The notes beneath the pieces were generated by a model. It was not told the DNA's origin, did no database searches, and worked only from the letters and a program-made list of their open reading frames with translations. 64,000 bases of DNA, from NCBI GenBank assembly GCA_017538365.1, contig JAFYIZ010000047.1, positions 124,001-188,000 on the forward strand, in the 5' to 3' direction. This DNA is from a bacterium (GTDB lineage Bacteria > UBP6 > UBA1177). Position numbers and translations under genes: made by a program. Positions 35,581 to 45,347 of the stretch are shown in pieces; positions within the stretch are counted from its first letter, which is position 1, and the number at the start of each line of letters is the position of its first letter.

Positions 35581-37509
35581 TTAATTTTCTGAAATTTTTT
35601 CAAGTTCGATGCTTTTTTCTTCCCATTTTTCCATGAGTTCAAGAAGTTCGTCTTCGATCTTGTTGAGCCGTGAGGCGAGGGCGGCATCGAATGCTGAAGT
35701 AGAGAGTTTGTCGCAGATATCTTTTTTCTCTTTTTCCAGAGTATCGATCTTATCTTGAAGGGAATCTATTTCTTTCTTTAATTTATTCAGGCGGTTGCGC
35801 AATTCTTTCTGCTGCGCGAAGTCCAATTTTCCTTTCGTGTCTTCGGCCGGTTCGGTAGAAGTTTTTACAGGTTTTGCCTCACTTTCCTCGGTGATGATCT
35901 CGTGGCCGTACATCTGGAGATACTCTTCGTAAGTCCCTTCAAAATTTACGATTTCGCCGCGTTTTTTGAAGTAGACGACCGAAGTCGCGAGCGAATTTAT
36001 GAAGTGGGAATCGTGCGAAACGAAAATTATCGTTGCCGGGATGCTTTTCAAAGTGTTGAGCAGGATCTCTTTTGAATCAATGTCGAGGTGTGTCGTCGGC
36101 TCGTCGAGAAGGAGAAGGTTGCCCGGCGTCATTATGAATTTGATGAAGGCAAGGCGCACTTTTTCGCCGCCGCTTAAGACCGCGATCTTTTTGTCCCAGT
36201 CGTCTTCAAAAAATAGGAAGCAGCCCAGAATGTTCTTTATTTTCGTCATCATTTCGAACGGTGCGATAGATTCGACAAAACTCTGGACAGTCATGTCGGT
36301 AGGAAGTGTCGAGATCTCGTGCTGACGGAAGTAGCAGATATCGATCCCTGCGCCTATTTTGCAGATTCCTGAGGTCGGAACGAGTTCCTGCCCGATGATG
36401 TTGATGAGAGTCGATTTGCCGAAGCCGTTTCTTCCGACGAGGGCGACCCTTTCTCCGCGACGGACTATCCTTTTGTAGTTTGAAATGACTTCAAGATCGC
36501 CGAATTTCTGGCAGATATCGCTGAGTTCGACGACTATCTCGCCGCCCCGCTTGGGTTCGGGAAGGCGGAAAGTCATTGTCGGAGTTTTCGGCGGAAGCAC
36601 GATGAGCTCGCTTTTGAGTTTTTCCAAAGCCTTGAGTTTCGACTGAGCCAGAGCTGCATGAGCCGCGTTCGTGTGGTTTTTGTCGTAGTAATCCTGCAGG
36701 TCCTTGATCTCGATGAGCTGTTTTTCGCGCTGCTTTTCGAGAAGTGCGATCTTTGCATTCCGTTCTTTCAGGTAAAAATCGTAATTTCCTTTGTATATCG
36801 TTATATCGCCGTTGAATATCTCCCATGTCTCTTCCGCAACATTGTTGAGAAAATCGCGGTCGTGCGAAACTAAAAGCACCTGACCTTCGAATTTTTTGAG
36901 CCAGCTGGTAAGAAAGTCGATAGTTACGATATCGAGATAGTTCGTGGGCTCGTCAAGCATGATGACATCGGGTTCTCTCACAAGAACGCGGGCGAGGGCG
37001 ATCCTCATCTGCCAGCCGCCGCTAAGAGTTGACGCTGGGCGGGGCCAGTCCTCTCTGCGGAAGCCGAGATTTAAAAGGATCGTTTCGACAGAGTTTTTCT
37101 GTTTTGTCTTTACTTCTATCCTGTGGATCTCTTCAACGATCTCATTGAGCCTGAGAAGCAGCTTTTCGTCGGGATCTTTTAAATATTCGATTTTCTTAAT
37201 AATTTCAGCTTGTTCCAAAATAAGTGAGTCGTAAGTTCCTGAATCGAGCGCGGAAGAGACTTCTTCAAAAACCGTTCCTTTGAAGTTGTAGACCGCCTGC
37301 TGCGGCAGGTATTCGATGGATGCGTTCTTCTTGAAAGAAATCTCGCCTGAATCGCAGTATTCGATCCCCGCGATTATCTTCATCAAAGTCGATTTGCCGG
37401 AACCATTCTTTCCGACAAGCGCCGTTATGTGTTTTGAGAGCGGCAGACTCACGTCGTTTAGGATCGTCTGACCTGAAAACTGCTTTGAAATCCCTTTCAG
37501 TAAAAGCAT
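35581..37509 (-). CDS. ABC-F ATPase
   Basis: 642 residues. Two ATP-binding cassettes without membrane domains: Walker A GKNGSGKS (33-40) and LSGGW in the first half, GRNGFGKS and LSGGEK in the second. A charged linker lies between them and a coiled coil (about 560-640) ends the protein, as in YheS/YdiF-like ABC-F proteins, which act on ribosomes and relieve stalled translation. GGAGG sets the ATG at 37509. A separate Uup-type ABC-F is at 38421. The exact subfamily is not certain. Confidence 0.9.
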   Translation of the reverse strand: MLLLKGISKQFSGQTILNDVSLPLSKHITALVGKNGSGKSTLMKIIAGIEYCDSGEISFKKNASIEYLPQQAVYNFKGTVFEEVSSALDSGTYDSLILEQAEIIKKIEYLKDPDEKLLLRLNEIVEEIHRIEVKTKQKNSVETILLNLGFRREDWPRPASTLSGGWQMRIALARVLVREPDVIMLDEPTNYLDIVTIDFLTSWLKKFEGQVLLVSHDRDFLNNVAEETWEIFNGDITIYKGNYDFYLKERNAKIALLEKQREKQLIEIKDLQDYYDKNHTNAAHAALAQSKLKALEKLKSELIVLPPKTPTMTFRLPEPKRGGEIVVELSDICQKFGDLEVISNYKRIVRRGERVALVGRNGFGKSTLINIIGQELVPTSGICKIGAGIDICYFRQHEISTLPTDMTVQSFVESIAPFEMMTKIKNILGCFLFFEDDWDKKIAVLSGGEKVRLAFIKFIMTPGNLLLLDEPTTHLDIDSKEILLNTLKSIPATIIFVSHDSHFINSLATSVVYFKKRGEIVNFEGTYEEYLQMYGHEIITEESEAKPVKTSTEPAEDTKGKLDFAQQKELRNRLNKLKKEIDSLQDKIDTLEKEKKDICDKLSTSAFDAALASRLNKIEDELLELMEKWEEKSIELEKISEN

Positions 37510-37546
37510 GAAAACCTCCGAAAAGCCGCCGCACGGTATCAAAAAC

Positions 37547-37574
37547 TTGCCGTAGAGTCAAACACCTTTAAAAT
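37547..37574 (+). promoter_or_regulatory. promoter of the 37605 gene
   Basis: TTGCCG (37547-37552), 16-bp spacer, TAAAAT (37569-37574). A TTGACT on the minus strand (37561-37556) could serve the divergent ABC-F gene. Confidence 0.5.
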
Positions 37575-37604
37575 AGCATGTTTTGCGTTTTTGAGAGGTG
37601 TTTC

Positions 37605-38420
37605 ATGTTTTCGAAATTTATTGTTGCTATCAACACGATAGTTTTGCTGATCCTGTTAGGCACGGGAGTGACGCTGCTTAAATTATGGGGTGACAAAAAA
37701 GCAGATGCCGAGACGCTCTCCCAGGCCCAGCTTCGGATAAGCGATCTTGAAGAGAAGATGCGGCATTCTGAGCACGCGACGCTGCATTTCGGTAAACTCC
37801 ACAATATTCTTGAACTCGGACTGGTCAATGTCGAGATCTCTGGAACTAAATTTATAAAAGAGCCGCTTCAGGAGAGCATTCAGAAAACTTTTTTTCCGTG
37901 GAGCGACAATTACCGCGACTACTATCTCGAAGTTGCGACATTTTCGTTCGATGCCACATACAGCGTGGATCTGAAGGATGTTTTCATCAAAGAAGATCCA
38001 GATAAAGTTGTGATCTACGGGCTTAAAGTCATCGGTCCTAAACGGACGAATGAAAAGTGGAAGACCGAATACACAACGATAATTCGCTATCCTGCCAAAA
38101 AAATCAAAGATTCAAGCGGCAGAAAAATAGAAGTCCTGGACGAAACGAAGTTCGAGGATGTGAAAGCGAAATACCGGAAAGAAGGCTACGAGCAGTTTAC
38201 ACAGCTCAGCAATAAGGCGAAAGAGGATTTTTTCAATAACTGCGACCAGGGGCATGAAGTAGGATACGTCAACAAGATAGTGCTCGAAAACGCCGAAGGT
38301 TTTTTCAAAAGTCTCTTCGCTCTTCCCGATTCAAAGAAAAAAGTTGAATTCGATTACAGCGGTGAACCCGATTCAAGCGCGATAAATTTCAAAGAATTGA
38401 AGATTCAATTGGGAAATTGA
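37605..38420 (+). CDS. membrane-anchored protein, DUF4230-like
   Basis: 271 residues. An N-terminal helix (about 5-23) is followed by a short coiled region (AETLSQAQLRISDLEEK) and an extracytoplasmic beta-rich domain (FDATYSVDLKDVFI, KVVIYGLKVIG). The layout resembles DUF4230 proteins, but the match is weak. GAGAGGTG sets the ATG at 37605; an ATG at 37578 lies too near the promoter. It is divergent from the ABC-F gene and abuts the stop of the Uup gene (38421). Function unknown. Confidence 0.65.
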   Translation: MFSKFIVAINTIVLLILLGTGVTLLKLWGDKKADAETLSQAQLRISDLEEKMRHSEHATLHFGKLHNILELGLVNVEISGTKFIKEPLQESIQKTFFPWSDNYRDYYLEVATFSFDATYSVDLKDVFIKEDPDKVVIYGLKVIGPKRTNEKWKTEYTTIIRYPAKKIKDSSGRKIEVLDETKFEDVKAKYRKEGYEQFTQLSNKAKEDFFNNCDQGHEVGYVNKIVLENAEGFFKSLFALPDSKKKVEFDYSGEPDSSAINFKELKIQLGN

Positions 38421-40286
38421 TTATTCCTTTTCCGAGAGTTCGATATATTCCTCAAACATGGAGTCGTATTTTGATTTGAGTTCAGAGTATTTCGCCGAAA
38501 GTTCCGCCATATTGTTTTTGCTTTCTTCGTAGTTTGACATCTTTTTTTCGATCTCGGCGATCTCGTTTTCAGTCTCAGGTATCAGTTTTTCGAGCTCGGC
38601 AAGTCTTATGCGCTGGGAGTAGGTGAGCTTGGGGGCGTCAGCCTGTAAAGTTCTCGGCTTGACGGCGTCTTCCTTGGGTTTTGCTGCTTTTTTCTGCTCA
38701 GTTCTCGCGTTTTTGCGCTCAGCTTCTATCCACTCGCTTGCTTTGCCGACAAAACTTTCTATGACGCCGCTGCCTCTGAAAATAAGGAGGGTATCGACTG
38801 TTCTATCAAGAAAATAGCGGTCGTGGCTTACGACGACAATAGGTCCCGCAAACGATGAAAGGAAGTCTTCAAGCACCGAAAGCGTCTTGATGTCGAGATC
38901 GTTAGTCGGCTCGTCGAGAACGATGAAATTTGGATTGTTCATAAGTATCGCGACGAGATAAAGCCTCCGTTTTTCGCCGCCTGAAAGTTTTTCGATCTTC
39001 GTGTAGTGGATGGATGAGTCGAACAAAAATTTTTCGAGCATCTGCGAGGCTGATATCTTGGATCCGTCGGCAAGAGTTATGTTTTCACCTTTTGATTTGA
39101 CGAAATCGATGAGTCTCATATCGGGCGGAAGGTCGCGCGAAGTCTGGTCAAAGTATGAAAATTCGGTGTTTACGCCGAGGTCGTATTCACCGCTTTTGGG
39201 AGCCAGCCTGCCGGTGAGGATATCAAGAAATGTGGTTTTTCCGCTTCCGTTGTTGCCGACGATTCCGAGTCTCGTATCTTTTTTGAAGGCAAACGAAAAA
39301 TCATGTAAAATAGGAGAGTTGTTCCAATCGAAAGAGATGTTTTTCATCTCGAGTATCTTTTTGCCGATCCTTTTTCCCTGAACTGCGAGTTCGATGTTTT
39401 TTTCCTCTTCGGGTTTCTCGCGCTGCATCATTTTCTGGATGTTTTCGATGCGGTCTTTCGATTTCGTGGCACGCGCTCTGGGACCACGCGCGAGCCATGC
39501 AAGTTCTCGCCTTAGTATCGCGCGGATCCGCTCTTCATTTGATACAAGTGACTGAAAATATTCCGATTTCTTTTCAAGATAGTAGTCGTAACAGCCTTTA
39601 TAGTGAAAGAGGTCTGAGCCTTCGATCTCATAGATTGAAGTGCATACAGCATCAAGGAAATAGCGGTCGTGAGTAACCATGATGACAGCTTTTTTTGTCT
39701 CTTTGAGATACTCTTCAAGCCAGACGATCGTTTCGATATCGAGATGGTTCGTGGGTTCATCGAGCAGAAGAAGCCCGGAATCCTTGACGATGCACTGCGC
39801 CAGAGCCACTTTTTTAACCATTCCGCCCGAAAGTTCGCCCATTTTGAGGGTGAGGTCGGTTATCCCGAGGCGGGTGAGTATCGCCTTGATCTCAGATTCG
39901 TAACTTCTCACGTTGAGAGCGTCTATCTTTTCGGAAAGTTCAAGCGCGTTTTCAGTCCCTAAACCGCTGCAAGCCATCTCGTAACGCTTGATGAGACTCA
40001 GCTTTTCATCGTTTCCGGAAAATATGTGGTCTGCGATCGTGTCATCAGGATTTACTTCAGGGATCTGGCTCAAAAATGCGACATTGACCGACTTGTTTAT
40101 CGCGACTTTTCCGCTTTCGGGCTCTTCAAGCCCCGCGATTATCTTTAGCAGAGTCGATTTTCCGCAGCCGTTGACACCGATTAGGGCGACTTTTTCGCCG
40201 CTTTCGACCCCGAAAGAGATATTCTGGAAAAGGACTCTCTCAGCTTTGATGCTGGTGACTTCTGAAACTGAAACTACGTTCGGCAT
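38421..40286 (-). CDS. uup: Uup-type ABC-F ATPase
   Basis: 621 residues. Two cassettes (Walker A GVNGCGKS at 37-44; second GNNGSGKT), each with LSGG and DEPTNHLD or DEPTNDLD. The linker [20 protein letters not shown] is the Uup signature, and a C-terminal coiled coil (about 530-615) is present. Uup acts in ribosome function and in branch-structure DNA handling in E. coli. It ends next to the 37605 gene and starts 7 bp after pfkA, so it is probably cotranscribed with pfkA. A clear Shine-Dalgarno is not seen. Confidence 0.93.
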   Translation of the reverse strand: MPNVVSVSEVTSIKAERVLFQNISFGVESGEKVALIGVNGCGKSTLLKIIAGLEEPESGKVAINKSVNVAFLSQIPEVNPDDTIADHIFSGNDEKLSLIKRYEMACSGLGTENALELSEKIDALNVRSYESEIKAILTRLGITDLTLKMGELSGGMVKKVALAQCIVKDSGLLLLDEPTNHLDIETIVWLEEYLKETKKAVIMVTHDRYFLDAVCTSIYEIEGSDLFHYKGCYDYYLEKKSEYFQSLVSNEERIRAILRRELAWLARGPRARATKSKDRIENIQKMMQREKPEEEKNIELAVQGKRIGKKILEMKNISFDWNNSPILHDFSFAFKKDTRLGIVGNNGSGKTTFLDILTGRLAPKSGEYDLGVNTEFSYFDQTSRDLPPDMRLIDFVKSKGENITLADGSKISASQMLEKFLFDSSIHYTKIEKLSGGEKRRLYLVAILMNNPNFIVLDEPTNDLDIKTLSVLEDFLSSFAGPIVVVSHDRYFLDRTVDTLLIFRGSGVIESFVGKASEWIEAERKNARTEQKKAAKPKEDAVKPRTLQADAPKLTYSQRIRLAELEKLIPETENEIAEIEKKMSNYEESKNNMAELSAKYSELKSKYDSMFEEYIELSEKE

Positions 40287-40293
40287 GATTCTT

Positions 40294-41655
40294 CTACATC
40301 ACCGGCGGTTGTCCGGTCTCTTCAAGGACAGAGAGCCAGAGCGGGCCGTTGAGGTCTATCTTTTTGCGTTTCGAGGTGGCGAGATCCATCGGGATGTGGA
40401 TGAACTGACCGTTGAGGTATCCGACGACCATTCCTGTTCTGCCGCTCATTCCTGCGTGAACTGCCATCTGGGCAAGCTGCGAGCAGAAAATCGAGTCGTT
40501 AGGGGTAGGCGGGCAGGAGCGGATGATGTAGCTCGGATCGATGTATTTTATTCCAAAAAGAAGTCCTTTTGCGGTGAGATAGCTTTTGATCTTGTCTTTG
40601 ATGAAAACGCCGATATCGCCTAATTTCGCGTTGCCGGATGCGTCGTACTGGATCTTTTCGGGGTCTCTGACATATTCCTGACCTGCGCCTTCTGCTACTA
40701 CGATGACGCAGAATTTTTTGCGGCGCAGTCTCTTTTCGACCGAATCAAGGAAGCCTCCTTCGCCGGTCATTCTGAAATCCATTTCGGGGATGAGGCAGAA
40801 ATCGACCTGGTTCGTTGCAAGTGTCGCGTTTGCCGCTATGAAGCCCGACTCTCTTCCCATGAGTTTGACGATGCCGATGCCGTTGTGGATCGAAGTCGCC
40901 TCGGTGTAAGCCGAATTTATCGATTCGCACGCTTCGGAGAATGCCGTTTCGGTTCCGAAAGAGCGTTCTATGTAGTTGATGTCGTTGTCGATCGTCTTGG
41001 GAATGCCGATGACCGAGATCTTGAGGTTTCTCTTTTCGATCTCGTTGATGAGCGATATCGCGCCGCGCTGCGTGCCGTCACCGCCTATCGTGTAGAGGAT
41101 GTTGACTCCGAGTTCGTCAAGTCTGTCGACCATTTTTTCGGCATCCTGATTGCCGCGGCTCGTGCCGATGAATGTGCCGCCCTGAAGCTGCTTGTTTTCG
41201 ACCATCGCCGGAGTCAGGTGCTTGATCTCATAGCCTAATTCCTTAACTAAACCTGCGTAGCCGTAGTTTATTCCGAGCGTTCTCTGGTTGTTGTAGCGGT
41301 AGTAGTTCATGACGACGATCCCTCGGATGACTGCGTTGAGTCCGGGGCAGATGCCGCCGCAGGTGACTACTGCCGAAGTCGTTTCTCCTGGCTCGAAAAA
41401 GAGCTTCGTTCTGGGACCGGCCTTTTCGAACGAGGGAACCTTGAGCCCCTTTTCCTGGATCGATTCGACCACGCTTTTGTCGATGAAGGCGAGAACTCTT
41501 TCGTCTTCGGGGATCATCTGCGATTCGTAGATCTTTTTATTTGATGTGAGCGGCGAAACAAAACTCTGTTCTCCCAACTTCTTTATTTCCATATCGTGCC
41601 TGAAAAGCTCGTAATCCTCTTCATTGAGCCCTTTGATCTGCGGGATGTCAGCCAT
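40294..41655 (-). CDS. pfkA: 6-phosphofructokinase (long, TP0108-like type)
   Basis: 453 residues. It phosphorylates fructose-6-phosphate in glycolysis. Visible motifs: [22 protein letters not shown] and PKTIDNDI. Gly in GGDGT (rather than Asp, GGDD) is the residue that marks ATP rather than pyrophosphate use, so ATP dependence is likely; the family is the long group also known in Treponema TP0108 and trypanosomes. The N-terminal extension of about 80 residues is normal for that group. AGGAG precedes the ATG. Probably cotranscribed with uup. Confidence 0.92.
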   Translation of the reverse strand: MADIPQIKGLNEEDYELFRHDMEIKKLGEQSFVSPLTSNKKIYESQMIPEDERVLAFIDKSVVESIQEKGLKVPSFEKAGPRTKLFFEPGETTSAVVTCGGICPGLNAVIRGIVVMNYYRYNNQRTLGINYGYAGLVKELGYEIKHLTPAMVENKQLQGGTFIGTSRGNQDAEKMVDRLDELGVNILYTIGGDGTQRGAISLINEIEKRNLKISVIGIPKTIDNDINYIERSFGTETAFSEACESINSAYTEATSIHNGIGIVKLMGRESGFIAANATLATNQVDFCLIPEMDFRMTGEGGFLDSVEKRLRRKKFCVIVVAEGAGQEYVRDPEKIQYDASGNAKLGDIGVFIKDKIKSYLTAKGLLFGIKYIDPSYIIRSCPPTPNDSIFCSQLAQMAVHAGMSGRTGMVVGYLNGQFIHIPMDLATSKRKKIDLNGPLWLSVLEETGQPPVM

Positions 41656-41729
41656 TTTTCACTCCTTAAAAAAGTCTGAAACAAACAAAAACGGTAAATC
41701 ATAGTGATTTTTAAAAAAATTTCGACTTT

Positions 41730-41758
41730 TTGACTTTTGCTTTTCCTGTAGATACTAT
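41730..41758 (+). promoter_or_regulatory. xseB promoter
   Basis: TTGACT (41730-41735), 17-bp spacer, TACTAT (41753-41758), then a TTTTTCGG stretch before GGAGG. Confidence 0.45.
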
Positions 41759-41782
41759 TTTTCGGTTTTTGTGGAGGTAAAA

Positions 41783-42019
41783 ATGGAAAAAAAGAATAAT
41801 CTGGCGTCCAAAATGAAACGCCTTGAGGAGATCGTCGAAAAACTCAATGAAAATCCCGAGATAGAAGAGGCTGTAAAGCTCTACGAAGAAGGTGTGAAGC
41901 TCTCTGTTTCGATAAAAACCTATCTCGAAGATGCACAGACGAAGATCCGAGTACTTACCGAAGAGGGTGAAAAGTCGATCGATCCCGAAAAACTGGGCAG
42001 AAAGGATTTCAATGATTGA
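41783..42019 (+). CDS. xseB: exodeoxyribonuclease VII small subunit
   Basis: 78 residues. It joins XseA to form the single-strand exonuclease VII. The helical core (MKRLEEIVEKLNENP, then LYEEGVKLSVSI) is typical. GGAGG sets the ATG at 41783; a GTG at 41771 is rejected. XseA is not in the window. The 3' end overlaps the laccase-domain gene by 8 bp. Confidence 0.9.
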   Translation: MEKKNNLASKMKRLEEIVEKLNENPEIEEAVKLYEEGVKLSVSIKTYLEDAQTKIRVLTEEGEKSIDPEKLGRKDFND

Positions 42020-42617
42020 TCTCGGATTCATAAAAGAGCGCGATGCCAAAGCAGAACTCGCTGAAATTGCTGCGGAATTGAAACAAAAGTACTCTCTTGA
42101 AACTTTGTGGCGGCCGCATCAAGTCCACAGCGACACGATCTTTGTAGATGGAGAAGGCGAGGGCGACGGAATAATCATTACAAAACCCTCGATCGCACTT
42201 ATCAGAACGGCTGACTGCGTGCCTGTCGTCCTTTTTGACGAAACTGCTGATATCGCAGGAGTTTTCCACAGCGGCTGGCGCGGGACTGAACTCAAAATAG
42301 TTTCAAAAGGGCTTGCAAAAATGAAGGATTTCGGCTGCAAAAATATTTCAGCAGTCATTTTCCCTGCGATCGGTTTCTGCTGCTTCGAAATAGGCAAAGA
42401 ACTTTTAGAGAGATTCGCAGATGCCGGAATACCCACGGAAAAACGCGGTGAAAAATACTATGCAGACTTGAAAACTGCTATAAAAAACGAGCTTAAAAAC
42501 GGCGGAGTCACCGATATTTCCGACAGATCCGAATGCACTTTCTGCGGCGAAGGCTATTTTTCCTACCGCAAAAACAAGACCGAAAAAAGGCACGCGACTT
42601 TTGTTGCAGTGAAATAA
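42012..42617 (+). CDS. pgeF: laccase-domain (YfiH/PgeF) protein, short form
   Basis: 201 residues, about 40 shorter than usual; the N-terminal TtR-GGxS part is missing. The zinc-binding residues are intact: His39 (HQVHSD), Cys69 (TADCVP) and His86 (HSGWRGT). Family members act as purine nucleoside hydrolases/phosphorylases or remove wrongly inserted residues in peptidoglycan precursors. AAAGGA upstream sets the ATG at 42012, which overlaps xseB by 8 bp; a longer start would run through xseB. Confidence 0.85.
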   Translation: MIDLGFIKERDAKAELAEIAAELKQKYSLETLWRPHQVHSDTIFVDGEGEGDGIIITKPSIALIRTADCVPVVLFDETADIAGVFHSGWRGTELKIVSKGLAKMKDFGCKNISAVIFPAIGFCCFEIGKELLERFADAGIPTEKRGEKYYADLKTAIKNELKNGGVTDISDRSECTFCGEGYFSYRKNKTEKRHATFVAVK

Positions 42618-42630
42618 ATCCTTAGAAAAA

Positions 42631-42659
42631 TTGCCAAGTTCTGGAAAATAAGCGATAAA
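42631..42659 (+). promoter_or_regulatory. candidate thiS-thiF promoter
   Basis: TTGCCA (42631-42636), 17-bp spacer, GATAAA (42654-42659), then GGC and a T-run. No TPP riboswitch is recognised. Confidence 0.35.
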
Positions 42660-42690
42660 GGCTTGTTTTTGTTTTTTTATGGAGATTTTT

Positions 42691-42885
42691 ATGGTCAAAA
42701 TTAACGGTCAGGAAATCGATGCGGCAGGAAAAACTATTTCCGAGATCATCGAAAAAGAGGGCTACAACGCGGCGAGACTGGCGGTAGAACTCAACGGGTC
42801 GATAGTTCCGAAGGCAAAATATGCCGAAACTGTCGTCAAGGAAAACGATGTTATTGAAGTTGTCCGTTTTGTGGGAGGCGGCTAG
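42691..42885 (+). CDS. thiS: ThiS-like sulfur carrier protein
   Basis: 64 residues with a ubiquitin-like fold and the C-terminal Gly-Gly-Gly tail, whose end is adenylated and then thiocarboxylated. GGAG seven bases upstream sets the ATG at 42691; the in-frame ATG at 42679 overlaps this site. The next ATG follows the TAG directly. thiG and thiH, usual partners, are not here, so the acceptor of the sulfur is uncertain. Confidence 0.88.
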   Translation: MVKINGQEIDAAGKTISEIIEKEGYNAARLAVELNGSIVPKAKYAETVVKENDVIEVVRFVGGG

Positions 42886-43521
42886 ATGATTCCTACAAAA
42901 GAAGAGTTTTTCAATGGTCTTGCGGCAAAACACGGGGCAGAGCTCCAGAAAAAATTCGCTGCTGCTTCAGTCGCTGTCTGCGGTGCTGGAGGTCTCGGCT
43001 CGAATATCGCGATCGCTCTGGCGAGAGCAGGGGTAGGGCGGCTCAAGATCATCGATTTTGACAAAATTGAAATCACAAATCTCAACCGTCAGCAGTATTT
43101 CGCGGACCAGATCGGTTTGTTCAAGGCCCAAGCTTTGAAAGAAAATTTGTCTAAAATCGCTCCTTACTGTGAAGTTACGGCTGAAGTTGCGAAAATCACA
43201 GAAGAAAATGTTACATCGCTTCTCAAAGGCTTTCCGATAGTCTGCGAGGCTTTCGACAAAGCCGAGGCAAAGGCAATGCTCGTGAACGCGATCCTTGAAA
43301 ATATGCCTGAGACTTATCTCGTTTCAGGTTCGGGAATGGCGAGTCTCAATTCGGCAAACTCAATAAAAACCAGAAAAATCACTGACAGATTCTATCTCTG
43401 CGGAGACCTCACGAACGATGTCGATGCCGGAGACGGCCTTTTTGGAGCGCGTGTTCTCGTCTGCGCCGCTCATCAGGCCCACACTATCTTAAGAATAATT
43501 GCGGGCGAATTTGAGGCTTAA
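42886..43521 (+). CDS. thiF: ThiF-family adenylyltransferase
   Basis: 211 residues. A Rossmann-type ATP site, GAGGLGSN (33-40), and a following DFDKIEITNLNRQ are typical of E1-like enzymes, which adenylate the carrier C-terminus. It starts at the base after the thiS stop, so the two are coupled. The length fits the short ThiF of Clostridia-like thiS-thiF-thiG-thiH operons. It is convergent with the radical SAM gene; the gap is 3 bp. Confidence 0.9.
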   Translation: MIPTKEEFFNGLAAKHGAELQKKFAAASVAVCGAGGLGSNIAIALARAGVGRLKIIDFDKIEITNLNRQQYFADQIGLFKAQALKENLSKIAPYCEVTAEVAKITEENVTSLLKGFPIVCEAFDKAEAKAMLVNAILENMPETYLVSGSGMASLNSANSIKTRKITDRFYLCGDLTNDVDAGDGLFGARVLVCAAHQAHTILRIIAGEFEA

Positions 43522-43524
43522 AGT

Positions 43525-45207
43525 TCAGATTTTTTTCCTTTCTGTGATTATCTCTTTCTGACGTTTTCTCTTTGAGAAATTTTTTTCGACAAAAATCCTT
43601 TTGCCGTCAAAACTTTTTTCTGTCCAGTAGAGCGCGGTCGCTTCTGTTGAAGGGGTAGGCGTGAAAATCTGGACCTGTTTCGGGTTGGTTTTCAGAATTT
43701 GAGAAATGAATTTTTTCGCTTCTATCTGGTCGCGCTCGGTGCAGCCCGGAAACGCGGCAATAAAGTAATATGTGAGAAAGAACGGACTTTTGAGCTTCTT
43801 AACGGTTCTGTCAAATAACTCTTTGAATTCCTTAAGATTTCTGCCATCAGGTTTGTTCATGAGATCTGTGACGTTTTTGATTATATGTTCCGGAGCAATC
43901 TTCATCTGTCCTGAAATGTGGTGCGTCAGAATTTCCCGAAGATACTCTTCTCCGTGTATTTTGTCGGCTAAAATAAGGTCGTAGCGTATACCTGACGAAA
44001 TGAATATATGCTTAATATTCTTAATGTTTCTCACTTTTCTGAGAAGTGCGATCTGGCGCGAATGGTCAACGGGAAGTTTGTTGCAGACTTCGGGAAAAAG
44101 GCACTCTTTCAAAGCGCAGTGACCGTTTTCGCCTTTGACGAAATCCATTCCGTACATGTTTGCAGTCGGGCCTCCGAGGTCGTTTATCACCCCGTTGAAA
44201 TCAGGGCGTTTCGCAATTTCTGTTATCTCTCTGATTATCGATCCTTCGCTTCTGGAAACGATGTCTGCTCCCTGATGAGCGGTGATTGAGCAGAATGAGC
44301 ACGCGCCGAAGCAGCCGCGGTGAGTTAGAACCGAAGTCTTTATCGTGTCTAGTGCGCGGACTTCTCCCATTGCGGCGTAGTAGGGGTGGACTTTCCTTTC
44401 AAAATCAAGTTCGTGAATTTCATCAAGTTCCGCACTTGTGAGTGGCAGCGCGGGAGGGTTCTGCACAACGAACCTTCCTGCTTGTTTTTGTGCGATTCCT
44501 TTTTTGAGTTTGCACGATCTGAAAAAGAGTTTCGACATTTCGAGGAACTTATCTTTTGAAGCTGCGCACTCTTCAAAATCGGGAAGCTGCACGAAACCAT
44601 CGGGTACGACTTTGCTCATGCGGCATATCCCGCGGATTTCTTCAATATTTCCGCCGCTTTTCAGTGTTTCTGCAAGTTCAAGATTTGCTCTTTCACCCAT
44701 TCCGAAAACGAGGATATCGGCCTTTGAATCGGCTAATATCGAGCCTCTGATCTTATCTGTGTGAGAGTCGTAGTGTGCGAAACGCCTGAGTGACGCTTCG
44801 ATTCCGCCTATAGTTATCAGTTTTTTCTCGGTAAAAGTGCGCTGAATTAGGTTTACATACTTTAAAACCGCTCTGTCGGGGCGCTTGTTGTTGATTCCGC
44901 CGGGAGTGAGGTCGTCCTCTTTGCGTCTGAGCCCGAGTGAAGTGTAATTCGCCACCATGCTGTCCATAGCGCCGCCGCTAACTCCCCAGAAAAGTTCCGG
45001 AACGCCGAGCCTGCTGATGTCTTCTGGCAAATTTATGTCGGGCTGAGAGATTATTCCGACGCGGAAACCGTGTTTTATCAGATACTTGCCTAAAAGAGCG
45101 CAACCGTCGAAGTATGTGTCAATGTAGGCATCTCCGCTTACGAAAATGATGTCGCACTTTTCCCAGCCGAGAGACTCAAGTTCTTTTTTTGTAGTCGGTA
45201 TGAACAT
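43525..45207 (-). CDS. YgiQ-family radical SAM protein
   Basis: 560 residues. The three-cysteine cluster C-F-G-A-C-S-F-C (CxxxCxxC form) binds the 4Fe-4S cluster that cleaves S-adenosylmethionine. Family features are TTKKELESLGWEKCD, VSGDAYID near the N-terminus and the long RGCFGACSFCSITAHQG region. The reaction of YgiQ proteins is not known. The protein is shorter than E. coli YgiQ (about 740). TTACC upstream (minus: AAGGTAA) is consistent with the ATG start. Confidence 0.92.
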   Translation of the reverse strand: MFIPTTKKELESLGWEKCDIIFVSGDAYIDTYFDGCALLGKYLIKHGFRVGIISQPDINLPEDISRLGVPELFWGVSGGAMDSMVANYTSLGLRRKEDDLTPGGINNKRPDRAVLKYVNLIQRTFTEKKLITIGGIEASLRRFAHYDSHTDKIRGSILADSKADILVFGMGERANLELAETLKSGGNIEEIRGICRMSKVVPDGFVQLPDFEECAASKDKFLEMSKLFFRSCKLKKGIAQKQAGRFVVQNPPALPLTSAELDEIHELDFERKVHPYYAAMGEVRALDTIKTSVLTHRGCFGACSFCSITAHQGADIVSRSEGSIIREITEIAKRPDFNGVINDLGGPTANMYGMDFVKGENGHCALKECLFPEVCNKLPVDHSRQIALLRKVRNIKNIKHIFISSGIRYDLILADKIHGEEYLREILTHHISGQMKIAPEHIIKNVTDLMNKPDGRNLKEFKELFDRTVKKLKSPFFLTYYFIAAFPGCTERDQIEAKKFISQILKTNPKQVQIFTPTPSTEATALYWTEKSFDGKRIFVEKNFSKRKRQKEIITERKKI

Positions 45208-45285
45208 GAATTACCTTAAAAAATCAACCTCGAACTGAATTTAATGATAAAGCGCGGCGAAGCAAATTTTTCACGCTTTTTCAGA

Positions 45286-45313
45286 TTGACAAGTACCGGC
45301 AAAACTATAATAT
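45286..45313 (+). promoter_or_regulatory. promoter of the flippase-like operon
   Basis: Consensus TTGACA (45286-45291), 16-bp spacer, TAATAT (45308-45313), then ACGCCGC and a T-run. A TATAAT at 45306-45311 would need a 14-bp spacer. Confidence 0.5.
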
Positions 45314-45347
45314 ACGCCGCTTGTTTTTTGGCGTTAAGAGATTGTCA

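Noticed and set aside
42618-42690. TPP riboswitch before thiS
   Set aside because: The 73-bp spacer is too short and lacks the conserved CUGAGA core.
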